Assembly: GCA_037577475.1 (NCBI GenBank)
Contig: CM075194.1
Location: 24,404,492-24,468,491, forward strand
From: Chaunax sp. Z400
Taxonomy: Eukaryota > Chordata > Actinopteri > Lophiiformes > Chaunacidae
Reading direction: 5' to 3'
Length of the DNA: 64,000 bases
A model generated the notes under the pieces. That model had not been told where the DNA came from and made no database searches. It saw only the letters and a list, made by a program, of their open reading frames with translations. Made by a program: the position numbers and the translations under genes. This document shows, one piece after another, positions 9,973 to 22,057 of the stretch (the stretch's first letter is position 1; each line of letters begins with the position of its first letter).

Positions 9973-11948
9973 TATATAAAGATAAAAAATAATGCTACTT
10001 TCCCTCAAACACACATGCATTTACTTCCCCAATGGTCTAGCACCCCTCCCTCAGCAATGCAAATGTGCCCCGCTGTCTCTTCTCCTCTCCACCCCCCCTA
10101 CAAACAACAACCCCCACACCTTTCTTCATTCTCTCACCCAAAGGCAGACTTCGGATTGAAATTACTGAATAGTAGTTTTAGATTTTATGCATATACTATT
10201 TACTTCACCAAACACTATATTACTGTAATATTCTGTTTACATGTTATGCATTTACTTTATCAAGCTATACTTAAAAACATTGCATACAGGGAAAACACAA
10301 ATAGCCAACACAATCCATCTCAATTTGGACCATTTCATAAAGGCATTACTTACTTGTCCTCATACGGATCAATAACATCACCAAAATTGCGCTCGTCCTC
10401 TGAATAGCATGACTGAGGAACAGACTCATCATCATTTTCTTCAATATCTTCACCTTGTAATATCAGCTCCAACGCCTCAGCTGTAGTAAAAGCCTTCCTT
10501 TCCATCTCTGTCTGTCTCTTTGTAGCCCTATAATAAACTTCTCATGCAGCTTCTCCAAGCTTTTGGAGCTGGAGAGCTGTTACAGACGCTCACCAGCATC
10601 CAAGCAAACACAGCCAAAGCTCAGTATCAGACACTCTGATTAGCTGTAATGGCACCCATTGGAGCCAATAGGAGTGCTCAATATAGAGACATAACCCTTG
10701 ACATCACCAGCCAATATGGAGAAGGAGAAATTATCTATAAATCAAATTCATGAAGAACAATGTGCCAGGATAACGTGAGATGGTCCAAATCTTTAACAAC
10801 TTTACGCATGTGTTTATTGTCGGGAGTCAGTGACTTACATGGTTTTACTTGGGCTCGTTTGAAAGGGCTGATTGTCTAGTTTAAGAAGAAAAAAACTGCT
10901 TGTCGCTGCCTCAAACCATCACAGAGCTATCACGTTCTCCACACACCATGGTTTTTAGGAGCACACACGCCCTCGCCTGTCTCATAAGATTAATTGAAAG
11001 TCCTGGTAATAAAGTTTTGTTACTCACATTAGCTACTCCTCTGTTGATACTCTTTTGGTCCTAGACTGCATTTCTGTTAGTGTAGTTCCCACCAAGCAAA
11101 GGCAGGATGACACTGGAAATAAGTATGTTATACTTTATGTGTTATCGTCGGTATTCATTCATTTATATTTGTATGTACTATATATATGAATTTTTACCAA
11201 ATAAATTTAATCAATCAAAGACACAAGTTGCTTTCTTGCTACTGGTTTATTGGAGAACTTCTCTCAAATCCACCCTGAAAACTAAAGGCAGTATAACTGA
11301 AAAGATACAAATCATGTTGACATAGCATAAACAAACCATAGCAGCCCAAAAGTGAAACACATATTAACAAACATACTGTATACCTCATTGGCTGCATGCT
11401 TCAAAAGGCAACAGTCTTCAGGTTTCCTTATAATCTTTCACCTCTTATTAAAGTTCGCTGTGACAAACAAACTTTTCACCGGAGCAAAAAGGTTTAATGC
11501 TGATTGCTTACTGTGCCGGTGTGTGAGCTTTTATAAGTTTTGTAGGCCAGTTTATCCATTACTTTAGTGTATTTCTTGAATACTGATCTCTGCAAAACAT
11601 CCTGTGCCTGGATTTCATTTTTAAGGGTATTTGCTCCCAATCATGCGTGTTTTTGTTCACAGCTGCCAGCCATGGATTTCTGAGGTCTGGGGAACAATTT
11701 CTCTGTGGAAAGAAAAAAAAAAAAACTTTTCCCCTTGTTTAAGGTTTGCTTGAATAACAATACACAGCTTCACAACTCTTAGGCATAGCTGTGTCAGTTT
11801 TACGGCTGTTGGCAAAAAGCTCATAGGTGCATTACCGTTAGGAATGGCTGTCTGCTGGGGCATAGTTTTCACTTACACGTCTTTAGAAACTAGAGAAGTG
11901 GGTCAAAGTACCCATATAGAGAATTACTTTTGTTCTCTGTCCCTCCAG
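9973..11948 (+). other. End of zinc-finger intron 1, unit 1
   Basis: 9973-10805 is found only in unit 1, with a pyrimidine-rich open frame (9844-10407) that looks fortuitous. From about 10810 the sequence is again shared by all units and runs to the TCCCTCCAG acceptor of exon 2. No other gene recognised. Confidence 0.5.
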
Positions 11949-13006
11949 ACCGCCCACAACGACATATCTGTAAGGAGGAGGATGGGGAGCTTCCTGTTGA
12001 CCAGCAGCACTGTAACCAGGAGATGAACTCCAGTATGGACCAAGAGGACCCAGAGCCTCCACAGGTGAAAGAGGAACAGGAGGAACTCTGCACCAGTCAG
12101 GAGGGAGAGCAGCTTGTACTGAAGCAGGAGACTGATACCTTCATGTTGACTCCTACTGATGAGGAAAATGACCACAGTGAAGATCAGACTCTGTACATGA
12201 AACCTGATGAAAGTGCAGCACAGGAAGAGTCTGTAGTCAACATGCCAGTTATAATCTCTGTGGTAGGAGCAGCAAACAGTGACCTGCTGCTGCTCCCTAA
12301 CTGCTCTAATGTATCTGTAAGCCATGATAAGAGAAGTGAAACATGTGGAGAAGATGTTGAATTTGAGCCCAAATTTCATTACCAATGTAGAAAGAACAGA
12401 AGTAAGCGGTCATATGTTTGCACAACATGTGGCAAAGATTTCACAAGAAATGATAGCTTGAAATCACACATGAGAATCCACACAGGTGAGAAGCCTCATA
12501 GTTGTAAAACATGTGGGAAACATTTCAGAGAGCAAAGTACATTGACAACCCACATGAGAATCCACACAGGTGAGAAGCCTTATAGTTGTAAAACATGTGG
12601 GAAACATTTCAGACGGGCTGATGCTTTGAAAGACCACATGAGAATCCACACAGGTGAGAAGCCTTATAGTTGCAAAACATGTGGGAAACATTTCAGACAA
12701 GCTGGTCAATTGACAGTCCACATGAGAATCCACACAGGTGAGAAGCCTCATAGTTGTAAAACATGTGGGAAACATTTCAGAGAGCAAAGTACATTGACAA
12801 CCCACATGAGAATCCACACAGGTGAGAAGCCTTATAGTTGTAAAACATGTGGGAAACATTTTAGACTAGCTGGTCAATTGACCATCCACATGAGAATCCA
12901 CACAGGTGAGAAGCCTTATAGTTGTAAAACATGTGGGAAACATTTCAGACAGGCTTGTATATTGACAGCCCATATGAGAATCCACACAAATGTGGAGGGA
13001 GAATAG
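11949..13006 (+). CDS. C2H2 zinc-finger gene exon 2, unit 1 (7 fingers)
   Basis: Starts at the CAG acceptor in phase 1, giving D-RPQRHICKEE, then an acidic linker with two SUMO-consensus motifs (VKEE, LKQE) typical of teleost zinc-finger proteins. Seven C2H2 fingers follow, from YVCTTCGKDF to the last HMRIH, all joined by TGEKP linkers, then the tail TNVEGE-stop. Helix positions -1, 2, 3 and 6 vary (for example E/S/T/T, R/D/A/D, Q/G/Q/V) on a nearly fixed backbone. Such proteins are nuclear sequence-specific DNA binders; no KRAB, SCAN or BTB domain is present. A polyadenylation signal AATAAA lies at 13191-13196. The exon is open, but its exon 1 is frameshifted. Confidence 0.88.
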
Positions 13007-14514
13007 ATCTTAGTCCAAAACCTGAAATCAATATAAATCAGTGATTGAGTCAACCAGGCCCTGTATAATGTAATGTTTTTAAAAATTCTAGTCCAACTCT
13101 CATTTTTGTACAATTTAAAATGATATCCACCCAGAACTGAATTTAATATACAACTTTTCCATGTATCCACACTGTCATCTAGTGTCCCTGAATAAAAGGG
13201 CTCTAATATGTGATATGAATTCATCCAAAATCTGTACTGAATGTGTTAAACAAATCATATCTGTTTTCATGATCTGTTCACATGCTCATGATGTTGAAGT
13301 CATTTCTCATGTTTGGTAGCTTAGAATCATCTTGCCGATCTAGTTAATCATGTATGTTGGAGTCTAATATTAGGAATATATGTTTTATTTCTACCATTTT
13401 ATGCTTATATTGGAAGCCATAATTACCGTTGACTGCGGTGACGAGAAGTATGTGAATGTTGCAAGCGGTGTCAAATTAAACTGTAGAAATGACAACATAA
13501 TCTGGCCAACTAAAATAGAAGTAATTCTACCGCAAGTTGGGCGAGGACGGCACGCCCAAATAGCGGCCGGACATAAAAACCAACTGCGCCCTTTTTGTGG
13601 GGTTCAGTTGCTCTAAAGTTCTCTAGTTGTGTTAAGAATTTTTCCATTTTTCAAGCCTCTTTTGATTTTTCAGTTGCTTAGTTTGAAGTCTTTTATGAAA
13701 TTTTGAATTTTACTCCATGAATGGCTGTTTGTCTTTCTATGTGGTCCTGTGATGAACTGGCAACTTGTCCAGGATGTACCCCGCCTCTCGCCCAAAGTCA
13801 GCTGGGATAGGCTCCAGCCCCCTGCAACCCTATAAAGGATAAGTGGTAAGAGAAAATGAATGAATGAATTTGACTCCAGAGTTCTTAATTTTGTACATTT
13901 TTTTCTTTTTCCACGTCATTTAAAGTTTTATCAAGTTCCAGAGCCTTAACGAATGTCAATTTACAGTCTTGTGAATTGCATTTTTAACGAATTTAGTCAA
14001 AGAGTGCACTATCCTGATTCAGTTCTGAAGACCAACATCCAAGTTAGAATGTAGTAACAGGATCTCCTGCTGATAACATTATCTGAGGACAACGCTGCAA
14101 AAGTAGGCAAAGAACCACCTGATGTGGCTATGATAAGAGCTGATGTCAGATAGTCCTCTGAATTTAATCCATTTAGAATAATTAGATAATTACCCCATCT
14201 TTCGTTTAGCTTACCTCATTCACGTACTACTTTCACCATTGCTAAACTGATATTCGTCATTTCAAAATTAATCTCATTTGACCATATTAGTATGACTGTG
14301 TTTTATTCACCAACATATCACTTAATTTTTGTTGATTTTAATCAGTAATAAATTCCATTTATTGCCATGTCATTGCCCGATAGATTTCTTTCTGCAGAGG
14401 TAGAGATCAAGGTGTTGAGAATTTGCTACTTATTACCAGATAATTGGGTTGATCAAAGGGTTTATTTCATTTGAATTATTTCCTTCATTTGAAGGTGATG
14501 CCCCAAATTCAGCG
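13007..14514. other. 3' flank of zinc-finger gene, unit 1
   Basis: 3' UTR and flank. 13740-13868 carries a common fish SINE/LINE tail (see separate entry). Nothing else recognised. Confidence 0.6.
13740..13868 (+). repeat. Fish retroposon 3' tail ending in (ATGA)n, unit 1
   Basis: Block with CAGCTGGGATAGGCTCCAGC followed by GGATAAGTGG and AATGAATGAATGAA, a 3' tail common to many fish retroposon copies. Only the tail remains. Related copies lie at 39341-39426 (shortened) and 59880-60006. Confidence 0.6.
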
Positions 14515-16006
14515 ATTTTCATATTCAACCATGTTGCGAGACAAAAAGTCAGCCACCGTGTTCTGCTTTCCTGGCCGGTAGTGGATGGAGAACTGGTATG
14601 GTTGAAGGGACAGGAACCAACGAGTGATCCGACTGTTGGTATCTTTCATCTGCTCCAGCCATTGCAGTGCCTTATGGTCCGTCTCCAGGCTGAACTCCCT
14701 CCCAAGCAGATAAAATTTAAAGGTGTCAATGGCCCATTTAATGGCCAAACACTCCAGCTCCACTGCTGAGTATCTGGTCTCCCTGGGAAACAGTTTTCTA
14801 CTGATTGGTGCCACTGGTTTTCTTTCATCGCCGTCTCCTTGCAGGAGGACCCCACCTAACCCCCGGTGAGAAGCATCTGTCTGGACGGTGAAGGGTAAGT
14901 TGAAGTTTGGACTCTGCAGAACTGGCTCCAGACATAGGGCTTCTTTGAGGTCCTGGAAAGCCCTTTCCTGGTCATCACCCCACTCAATCTTTGTCTTTGT
15001 GGTGCTGGTGAGATCGGATAAGGGTGCCGCCCTCGCAGAGAAGTCCCGGATGAAGCGCCGGTACCAGCCCACCAGACCCAGAAAAGACTTCATCTCTTTT
15101 CTGGTAGTTGGCCTCTTCCTGGCTCGGATTGCCTCCACCTTGTCCCGCACAGGCTTAATGACACCTCCTCCGAGGATGTAACCCAGATACTGGGTTTCCT
15201 GCTTCGCCACAGCACACTTTCGCGGATTGATGGTCAAGCCTGCTTCCTTGATTTTCCCCAGCACGATCACCAGGTGACTCAGATGTTCCTGCCAAGAGGT
15301 ACTGTAGATCACAATATCATCAAGATAAGCAGCTGCATGTTTCCATACCTGCTAGCACTTGGTTCATTAGTCTCTGAAAGGTTGCAGGAGCCCTGTAGAG
15401 ACCAAAAGGCATCTTGGTGAACTGCCAAAGTCCCTGAGGCGTCCTGAAAGCAGTTAGGGGCTTTGCCGCATCGGATAAGGGCACCTGCCAGTAGCTTTTG
15501 CAAAGGTCCAGAGTGGTAGTAAACCTTGCTTGGCCTACCCGCTCAATGAGGTCATCCAGTCTTGGCAGAGGATAAGCATCAAACTCAGATTGTGCATTTA
15601 TTTTTCTGAAATCAATACAGAACCTGATGCTTCCATCTTTTTTGATTACCAGAACAATGGGATTGCTCCACTCTCCACTTGAGGGTTCAATCACACCTAG
15701 CTCCAGCATGACTGCAATTTCCTCCTCCAATATAGGCACCAACTTCTGTGCAATGCGGTACATTCTCTGCCTGATGGGGGTGCTGTCTTTTAGGCGGATG
15801 TCATGTTCCACTAAACATGTTGAGCCTTGTTTCTCCTGGAACAGATTTGGCGGAACAGTGGCTTGCAGCTCTTGCTGCTGGGTGAGAGAGAGATGGGAGA
15901 GATCAAGGGTTACAGAGTTTTGACTAGAAGGAGTGAACTCACCCACAACATCGTCCTCCTCCTTCACCGTCCGAACAAACATCTGCTGTTGGGGTGGAGT
16001 TTCCAC
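14509..16006 (-). pseudogene. Gypsy reverse transcriptase and RNase H, unit 1
   Basis: Frame 16006-15320 has RT fingers and palm: VIKKDGSIRFCIDFRKIN, AYPLPRLDD, TTLDLCKSYWQVPL and MPFGLYRAPATFQRLMNQ. A frameshift near 15340 then moves to frame 15312-14509, where the catalytic YLDD (15317-15328) lies just upstream of the listed start. This is followed by the connection domain and RNase H (VQTDASHRGLGGVLLQ, YSAVELECLAIKWAI, FSLETDHKALQWL). The shift separates the palm from YLDD, so no single active polypeptide is encoded. The same shift is present in unit 2. The stop codon falls exactly at the junction with flanking DNA. Confidence 0.9.
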
Positions 16007-16135
16007 TCCTTCAGAAGATTGATGTGGAATGTCTGCTTCGGATTCCTCCTGTTGGGCATCTCAATCTCATATGTTGTTGGACTCAACTTTCTCAACACAT
16101 TATATGGACCCTGCCATTTTGCCAGCAACTTGTTC

Positions 16136-17116
16136 TCAACTGTAGGAAGAAGGAGAAGTACCTGCTGACCTGGGTCTCTCTCTGGCTGCCTTCTCCATGT
16201 TTTTCCTCACCAGCTGTGTGGCCTGCTCCATTCTCTCTCTCATCTGCAACACGAATAATAGCACACTTGTTTTCTTCTCCTGGGATCCGACCCAGGACTC
16301 CTGCAGAACGTCCAGGGGACCTCTCACCTGCCTGCCATAAAGGAGCTCAAAAGGTGAAAATCCTGTTGAGGCTTGAGGCACCTCCCTGTAGGCAAACAGG
16401 ATATACGGGAGCCACTTGTCCCAGTCTTTGGCATTAGTGGAGATAAACTTCTTTCGCATGCTTTTCAGAGTTCTGTTGTACCTCTCCACTAAGCCATCGG
16501 TCTGGGGGTGGTAAGGGGTGGTCCGAATACTCTTTATGCCTAAGAGCCTGTACACCTGCCTAAGTGTGTTTGAAAGGAAATTTGTCCCCTGATCTGTCAA
16601 TATTTCTGATGGAATACCAACTCTGGAAAAAAGCTGCAGTAATGTGTAGGCTATTTGTTTAGCAGTGATGTCTCTCAGGGGAAATGCCTCAGGATATCTG
16701 GTGCTGTAATCGCAATCTACCAGTATGTAGCGGTGTCCTGACTGTGTTCGTTCTAATGGCCCAACGATGTCCATAGCTATGCGGCTAAATGGGACATCCA
16801 TGATGGGGAGTGGTTGTAATGGGAATTTGGGAACTCTCTTTTCCCCCGCTAGCTGGCAAACTGAACAGGACTCACAATAACCCTGTACCTCTGTGCTCAG
16901 ACCTGGTCAGTAAAACCTGCTTGAAATTCTGTCCAAGGTCTTTTTAGCTCCTAGATGACCTGCCCAGGGAATACTATGGCCCAACTTTAGCACCTGTTCA
17001 CGGAGCCCCTTCGGAACCACCAGTCTTTCTCTATCATCTGGACCTGCCTCATAGTACAGCACCTGGTCTCTAAGGAAATAGCCCTCCCCTGCAACTTGAC
17101 CCCTCTGCACTACCAC
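16136..17116 (-). pseudogene. Gypsy integrase, unit 1
   Basis: Zinc-binding HHCC region: GHSIPWAGHLG in frame 17116-16907, then after a stop codon at an expected Trp, YCESCSVCQ near 16880. The catalytic core is frame 16801-16136 with AMDIVGPLERT, LTDQGTNFLS and TDGLVERYNRTLK; the second Asp and the Glu are 35 residues apart, the normal D,D-35-E spacing. The C-terminal GPY/F region is out of frame beyond a 33-bp deletion relative to unit 2. The gene precedes RT in the element. Confidence 0.88.
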
Positions 17117-17697
17117 CGCCTGTTTAAAGCAGCCCTGCAGTGAGTAATCCTGTCTGTGAGAACCTCATCAAAGTAAGGCAGCTCAGAGAGAAAATTAAGA
17201 TCCGTCTCTCCTGACTCTTGACCTAGGCCATGAAACTCAGGGGTGAGTTTGGCTGGGAACTGGGGAACTAGCTCTTCTCGACCCTGACCCTTTTCAGCTG
17301 GTCCTGCCTGGTCCCCACTTGCTCCCTCCCCCTTCTCCTCCAACCCCTGTTCCTGTCTCTGCAGCCTAGTGACAATGTGAACTGCTCTACATGACTGAAT
17401 AAGCTCCCTAAGAATAGGAATATCCTTTCCTAAGACTACTTGGTGGGCTAAGCTGTCCACCACCCCTACTGAAAGAAGGTAAGTTTGCCCCGCTACCTCC
17501 AGGTACACAACTGTCACAGGATATAGCTTACTGTCACCATATACACAGGAAATATCTAGGACTGGCCTTCCAAGGGGAAACTCCTTCTGGAGTAGCGAGG
17601 GATGTATTAGTGTCTGGTCACTGCCACTATCAAGGAGAGCTTGAGCTTGTTTACCATTGATCTTAACTGTAGTTATCTGACGTTTACTCCTGAACAA
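17110..17697 (-). pseudogene. Gypsy protease region, unit 1
   Basis: Contains the aspartic protease active-site motif LLDSGSDQTLI about 24 residues into the frame, then a region with a Glu/Gly/Gln-rich linker. It overlaps the end of gag in another frame and runs toward the integrase zinc-binding region. The end of this frame and the start of the next are shifted relative to each other, so the polyprotein is interrupted. Confidence 0.82.
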
Positions 17698-18745
17698 CTC
17701 ACATTTTCATAGGGATGAGGAACAGTGCAAAAATAAGCTGCTTTAGCTTTTCTGACTGGACATTCTGGCTTAATATGTCCTTCCTGACCACAGTAAAAGC
17801 AAACAGGCTTAGCAGCAGGCTTTGTATTAAAAAGAGTTGCAAATTTTTCTACAGGCCTAGCTGGCTCAGACTCCCTAGGACCACCTCCACCCCCCGACCC
17901 AAATGGCTTACCCCTTGCCGCGGTGGGCTTCTGTGGGGCTTCCAACCGGTAGCTCTTGGACCCTCGTCGGGCTGCCAGGAAGGCCTCCACCAGTTCAGCT
18001 GCTTCCCTCGCTGACGCTGGATCCCTCTCTTTCACCCATACTCTGAGCTCTGGAGAGAGGGAGCGATAGAATCGCTCCAGAATGAGGATCTCCCCAACCT
18101 GCGCCTTGGTTCTTTTCTTTGGCGGGCTCCCTGAACCTCTGCTGATAAACCTCCCCATTGATTTCATATTTAGCAAGAATAGCCTCTTTCACCACCTTAT
18201 ATTCAAAAGTGTCCTCTGGTGCCATGGCCACATATGCTGCTCGAGCCTTCCCTGTCAGATGTGGAATCAGTCTCACTGCCCAGTCGACCTCCAGCCACTG
18301 ATATTCCACTGCCAGGCCCTCAAAGGTGGTTAGATACTGCTCAATATCATCACCTTCCTCCACTCTTGGAACTGCTGCTTGTCCCCATCCCCTACCCGTT
18401 AACTCACTTTGGGCACTGTGTTGGTGGAGATGTTCCTCCTCCGGCTGTGGCGGGGTATTCAGCTGAGGCTGACTCTCTACCCTCTTCTACTGCTCCATAT
18501 CATCACTGAGATTGTTCATTTGGATCTGTATTTGGCGCCATTGTTTCTCTGTCCCACCTTTCACTTAGGTCACTTTGAAAATGAAGACATTGCTGCAACA
18601 TGCTGGTGATTGAGTCCATATCTGCTGGCCCCAGTTGCTCCTCCCTTGGGTGTGTGACCATGGGCAGGCCTCCTGCAGCGCCCTCTTCTGGGCCATCTCT
18701 CACAACATCCACCATTGGAGCTTTAGGGTTGACTTTAGGTCCCAT
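17673..18745 (-). pseudogene. Gypsy gag region, unit 1
   Basis: Three overlapping frames (18745-18503, 18363-17995, 18176-17673) form gag: a capsid-like part (EYKVVKEAILAKYEINGEVY, FYRSLSPELRVWVKERDP) and a CCHC zinc knuckle (CFYCGQEGHIKPEC, near 17755-17803). Relative to unit 2 there is a 69-bp deletion close to 18120, next to a frameshift already present in the common ancestor. Product not expected. Confidence 0.85.
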
Positions 18746-19024
18746 GCTGCCAGCTTGAAATGCTCAACTCCTTCAATCTAGCAGCATCGTCTATAGTCTA
18801 ATACAGGACAAACAAAATGTATAATGAACTTGAGAAATACTACATAAAAAGCACAACTTAATGTCCTCTTCCTCACTTCCCCTCTCTGCACCTACTTGGT
18901 ACAGCCTAACCAAGTAATTGGCACCTGCTGGAAAGCTGTGGCTGAATTCTCATGTGTGCACTCCATGAAAACACGCCCCTGGAGGTTGGCCTTAGTGAGG
19001 GGGATAGTTTCCAGATCCCTCCCA

Positions 19025-20050
19025 CCATCATTTAGTCACAACATAGAAATAAGTCATTGATGCATTTCAGAGTAAATGATTATGTTGGTGAGATTTTTTT
19101 GCATGATTGAAAAGACCTGGCCAAGGCAATAATTTACTGGGTCTAATTAATGTCCTATTGAAACAACTGACGATGTCACGACTTCCGTAAAAACTTACAT
19201 GAACGGGCAGTTGGGATGCTGATGCTAGTGATGGTCGGAACTCGGCAGATCCGTGCAGCACAGATGTTCCAGATGTTATTGCTGATTGCAAAGTGAACGG
19301 ATATCACAAATTTTTGTGACAAGTCCGGATTTAACTTGTAACACAGCTGGTGGTCGTTGGCATTTGTATCATCGCTGCAGGGACCGCTATCCCATCGTAT
19401 AGATCCGGGAAGTGGATCGTTTGGTGGTGGTGGGGGGCCACTGCTAATGGGTGACTGTCAGAACTTCTCCACATTCACGGTACACTGCAAGTCATCCGTT
19501 ACTGAAATACGGTCCTAGGTCCCCACGTCATTCCCAGGATACAGCAATCGGGCATCACCTTCATGCATGACAATGCCAGACCACATGTCTGTCAGGAGTA
19601 GCCTACCTGGACCAGAACAATGTCGCTGTCCTTCCTTGACCAGCATTTTCACAGATCTCAACCCAGTAAGCGCATCTATGGGACGTTCAGGATCACTGGC
19701 TGAGAGAGAGAGATCCTGTTCCAGCAACACATGAACAACTTGTCACAGCACTGCTGGAAGAATGACATGTCAACCTACAAGTCCAGATTGACATCTAATC
19801 CTTTCAGGAGCTGTAAAGTAGTGATAAATGGTGGAGGTAGACAGACTCAGTAGTGACTTTTATGTTCTCTGTCTCACCATCCACACTTTCTGACTTGTAA
19901 ACATTAAGGCAAAAAACACTAATCTGCACAAATTTTTTTCTGTATCGCTAAAGGATGAATAAAGATATGTGAACCATAATTTGTCTTTGATATTTAATAT
20001 GAACAGGATGGCATGACATAAAAAATATGCATTTCTACTGTTGGTCAGTA
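19025..20050 (+). mobile_element. Tc1-like DNA transposon relic, plus strand, unit 1
   Basis: Matches 61170-62196 in unit 3. The 5' end was removed at the gypsy junction; the 3' terminal inverted repeat ends GGTCAGTA next to TA at 20050. A decayed transposase includes the second catalytic Asp motif FMHDNARPH (about 19556-19584) and a degenerate TDLNP in place of SPDLNP. Many stops and frameshifts; inactive. Confidence 0.82.
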
Positions 20051-20199
20051 TATATACAACAGTTTCATAAAGTTTGAACCACAAATAATAATTTTTATTA
20101 ACGTTATTGACGGGGTGCGGCAAAGCAGTGCTTACTGCAAGGAAAATATGGCTTTGACCAGAACACACATGCACGTGTAACAGATTTAATGACCACTAC

Positions 20200-20470
20200 T
20201 TCTTCAACAGTTTGTAACTAAATACAGTGCAGCTGGATCCAGGTCAACAAGAGCCACGACCAGAGGGGACTGTTACATGAAATTTAGGTCTACAACATTT
20301 GGTCAAAACTGCTTTTCAGTCAAGACTGCTGGGATGTGGAATTCTTTACCACTGAGTATCAGAGAGTGTAGTGCTTTTAAACATTTAAGGATAATTTTAA
20401 AAATGATTGAAGGATACTCAGGCATGTGGTCACTGACTACTGTAACATTACCATTTTTTCACCTACAATA
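20200..20470 (+). mobile_element. Non-LTR retrotransposon ORF2 C-terminal scrap, unit 1
   Basis: The frame from 20277 reads RSTTFGQNCFSVKTAGMWNS LPLSIREC, a motif common at the very C-terminus of CR1/L2-like ORF2 proteins. It starts just after the Tc1-like element. Copies at 45640-45910 and 62345-62618. Confidence 0.6.
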
Positions 20471-20665
20471 CACGTTGTACTGTGAGAGAGGGACTGGACA
20501 CACATCCACCCCACACTCTGGATTCACTTACTCATTTTTATAATGCGTTTGCATTGATAAAAACAGTTTGTTTGATTGATTTCATTTCATTTCTCTTTAT
20601 TTCGAACAAAAATAAAACAACAAACAAACCAAAAAAGCAGATAGACAAAACTAAAAGACAATAAA

Positions 20666-22057
20666 TTGCATCCGCTAACACTTATACCGCACAATTTGAA
20701 GGCGAGGAAGGCTGCGGGTCCGGACGGCATCAGCTCCAGGCTCCTGAAGTCCTGCGCAGACCAGCTGTGTGGGATAGTTGAACACATGTTCAACCTGAGC
20801 CTGAAGCTGGGGAGAGTGCCACAGATGTGGAAAACATCCTGCGTGGTACTTGTCCCCAAGACTCCGCACCCCAAGGACCTCAACAGCTACAGGCCGGTGG
20901 CTCTAACATCCCACCTGATGAAGACCCTGGAGCGGCTGGTCCTAGTTCATCTCCGCCCCCTGGTGAGCCCAGCGATGGACCCGCTTCAGTTCGCCTACCA
21001 ACCTGGCATCGGGGTGGACGACGCCATCATCTTCCTCCAACATCGAGCCCTCTCTCACCTGGAGAAGCCAGGAAGTACTGTGAGAATCATGTTCTTTGAT
21101 TTCTCCAGTGCTTTCAACACGATACAGCCTGTGCTTCTGAAGGACAAGCTGGAGCACACCAGTGTGGACCACCACCTCACATGCTGGATACTGGACTACC
21201 TCACCAACCGTCCACAGTATGTGAGGTCACGGGACTGTGTGTACGACATGGTTGTCTGCAGTACGGGGGCCCCACAGGGAACGGTCCTGGCTCCGTTCCT
21301 CTTCACCCTCTACACTGCAGACTTCCACTACAACTCACCCACCTGTCACCTGCAGAAGTTCTCTGATGACTCTGCCATCGTCGGTCTCATCACAGATGGG
21401 GACGACAGGGAATACAGAGGACTGACGCAGGACTTTGTGGACTGGTGCCAGCGGAACCAACTCCAGATCAACGCAGGGAAAACCAAGGAACTGGTGGTTG
21501 ATTTCCGCAGGCACACACACTCCCCCCCGGACCCGGTGAACATTCAGGGAACAGACATTGAGATGGTGACATCTTATAAGTACCTGGGTGTTCACCTGAA
21601 CAATAAACTGGACTGGACAGACAATACCACTGCACTTTACAAGAAAGGCCAGAGCAGACTCTATCTGCTCAGGAGACTGAGGTCCTTTGGAGTGCGGGGA
21701 GCACTCCTCAAGACATTTTATGACACCGTGGTGGCATCAGCCATTTTTTATGGTGTGGTCTGCTGGGGCAGCGGCATCTCAGTGTCGGACAGGAAAAGAC
21801 TCGACAAACTGATAAGGAAGGCCAGCTCTGTCCTGGGATGCCCCCTGGACCCAGTGGAGGTGGTGGGAGGAAGGAGGATGACAACTAAGCTGTCATCCAT
21901 AATGGACAATCACTCCCACCCGATGCGGGACCGAGTAACAGCACTGGAGAGGTCCTTCAGCGACAGGTTGCTTCACCCAAAGTGTGTGAAGGAGCGCTTT
22001 CGCAAGTCTTTCGTTCCTGCAGCTGTTAGACTGTACAATCAGCACTGCTCCCAGTAG
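20666..22057 (+). CDS. LINE ORF2 reverse transcriptase, copy 2 (open frame)
   Basis: One uninterrupted frame of 463 codons. The first ~10 come from flanking host DNA (20666-20697), the rest is LINE from KARKAAGPDG onward. It has RT motifs A (FFDFSSAFNT), B (GAPQGTVLAP), C (FSDDSA) and E (YKYLGVHLNNKLDW) and the C-terminal end YNQHCSQ. It lacks the endonuclease and the N-terminal part of RT, so it is not autonomous. The T-run that is shifted in copy 1 is in frame here. Confidence 0.85.
   Translation: MHPLTLIPHNLKARKAAGPDGISSRLLKSCADQLCGIVEHMFNLSLKLGRVPQMWKTSCVVLVPKTPHPKDLNSYRPVALTSHLMKTLERLVLVHLRPLVSPAMDPLQFAYQPGIGVDDAIIFLQHRALSHLEKPGSTVRIMFFDFSSAFNTIQPVLLKDKLEHTSVDHHLTCWILDYLTNRPQYVRSRDCVYDMVVCSTGAPQGTVLAPFLFTLYTADFHYNSPTCHLQKFSDDSAIVGLITDGDDREYRGLTQDFVDWCQRNQLQINAGKTKELVVDFRRHTHSPPDPVNIQGTDIEMVTSYKYLGVHLNNKLDWTDNTTALYKKGQSRLYLLRRLRSFGVRGALLKTFYDTVVASAIFYGVVCWGSGISVSDRKRLDKLIRKASSVLGCPLDPVEVVGGRRMTTKLSSIMDNHSHPMRDRVTALERSFSDRLLHPKCVKERFRKSFVPAAVRLYNQHCSQ

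Larger units (their letters stand above)
14515..19024 (-). mobile_element. Gmr1-like Ty3/gypsy retrotransposon, no LTRs, unit 1
   Basis: Reading on the minus strand the order is gag, protease, integrase, reverse transcriptase, RNase H. Integrase before reverse transcriptase is the copia-like order known within Ty3/gypsy from the Gmr1 group of deuterostome elements. The sequence motifs themselves are gypsy-type. The low-coordinate end stops directly after RNase H and no LTR is seen at either end. Comparison with unit 3 shows that 516 bp of target (60654-61169 there) was lost on insertion or later. Several frameshifts and stops are shared with the unit 2 copy, so the element was dead before it was copied. 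Confidence 0.9.

Noticed and set aside
9844..10407. 187-codon frame in unit 1
   Set aside because: Runs across the Tc1 terminal repeat and low-complexity CT-rich DNA and is absent from units 2 and 3.
12464..12859. Minus-strand open frames repeating MFPTCFTTIRLLTCVDSH
   Set aside because: Antisense shadow of the 84-bp finger repeat; the plus strand has the C2H2 pattern.
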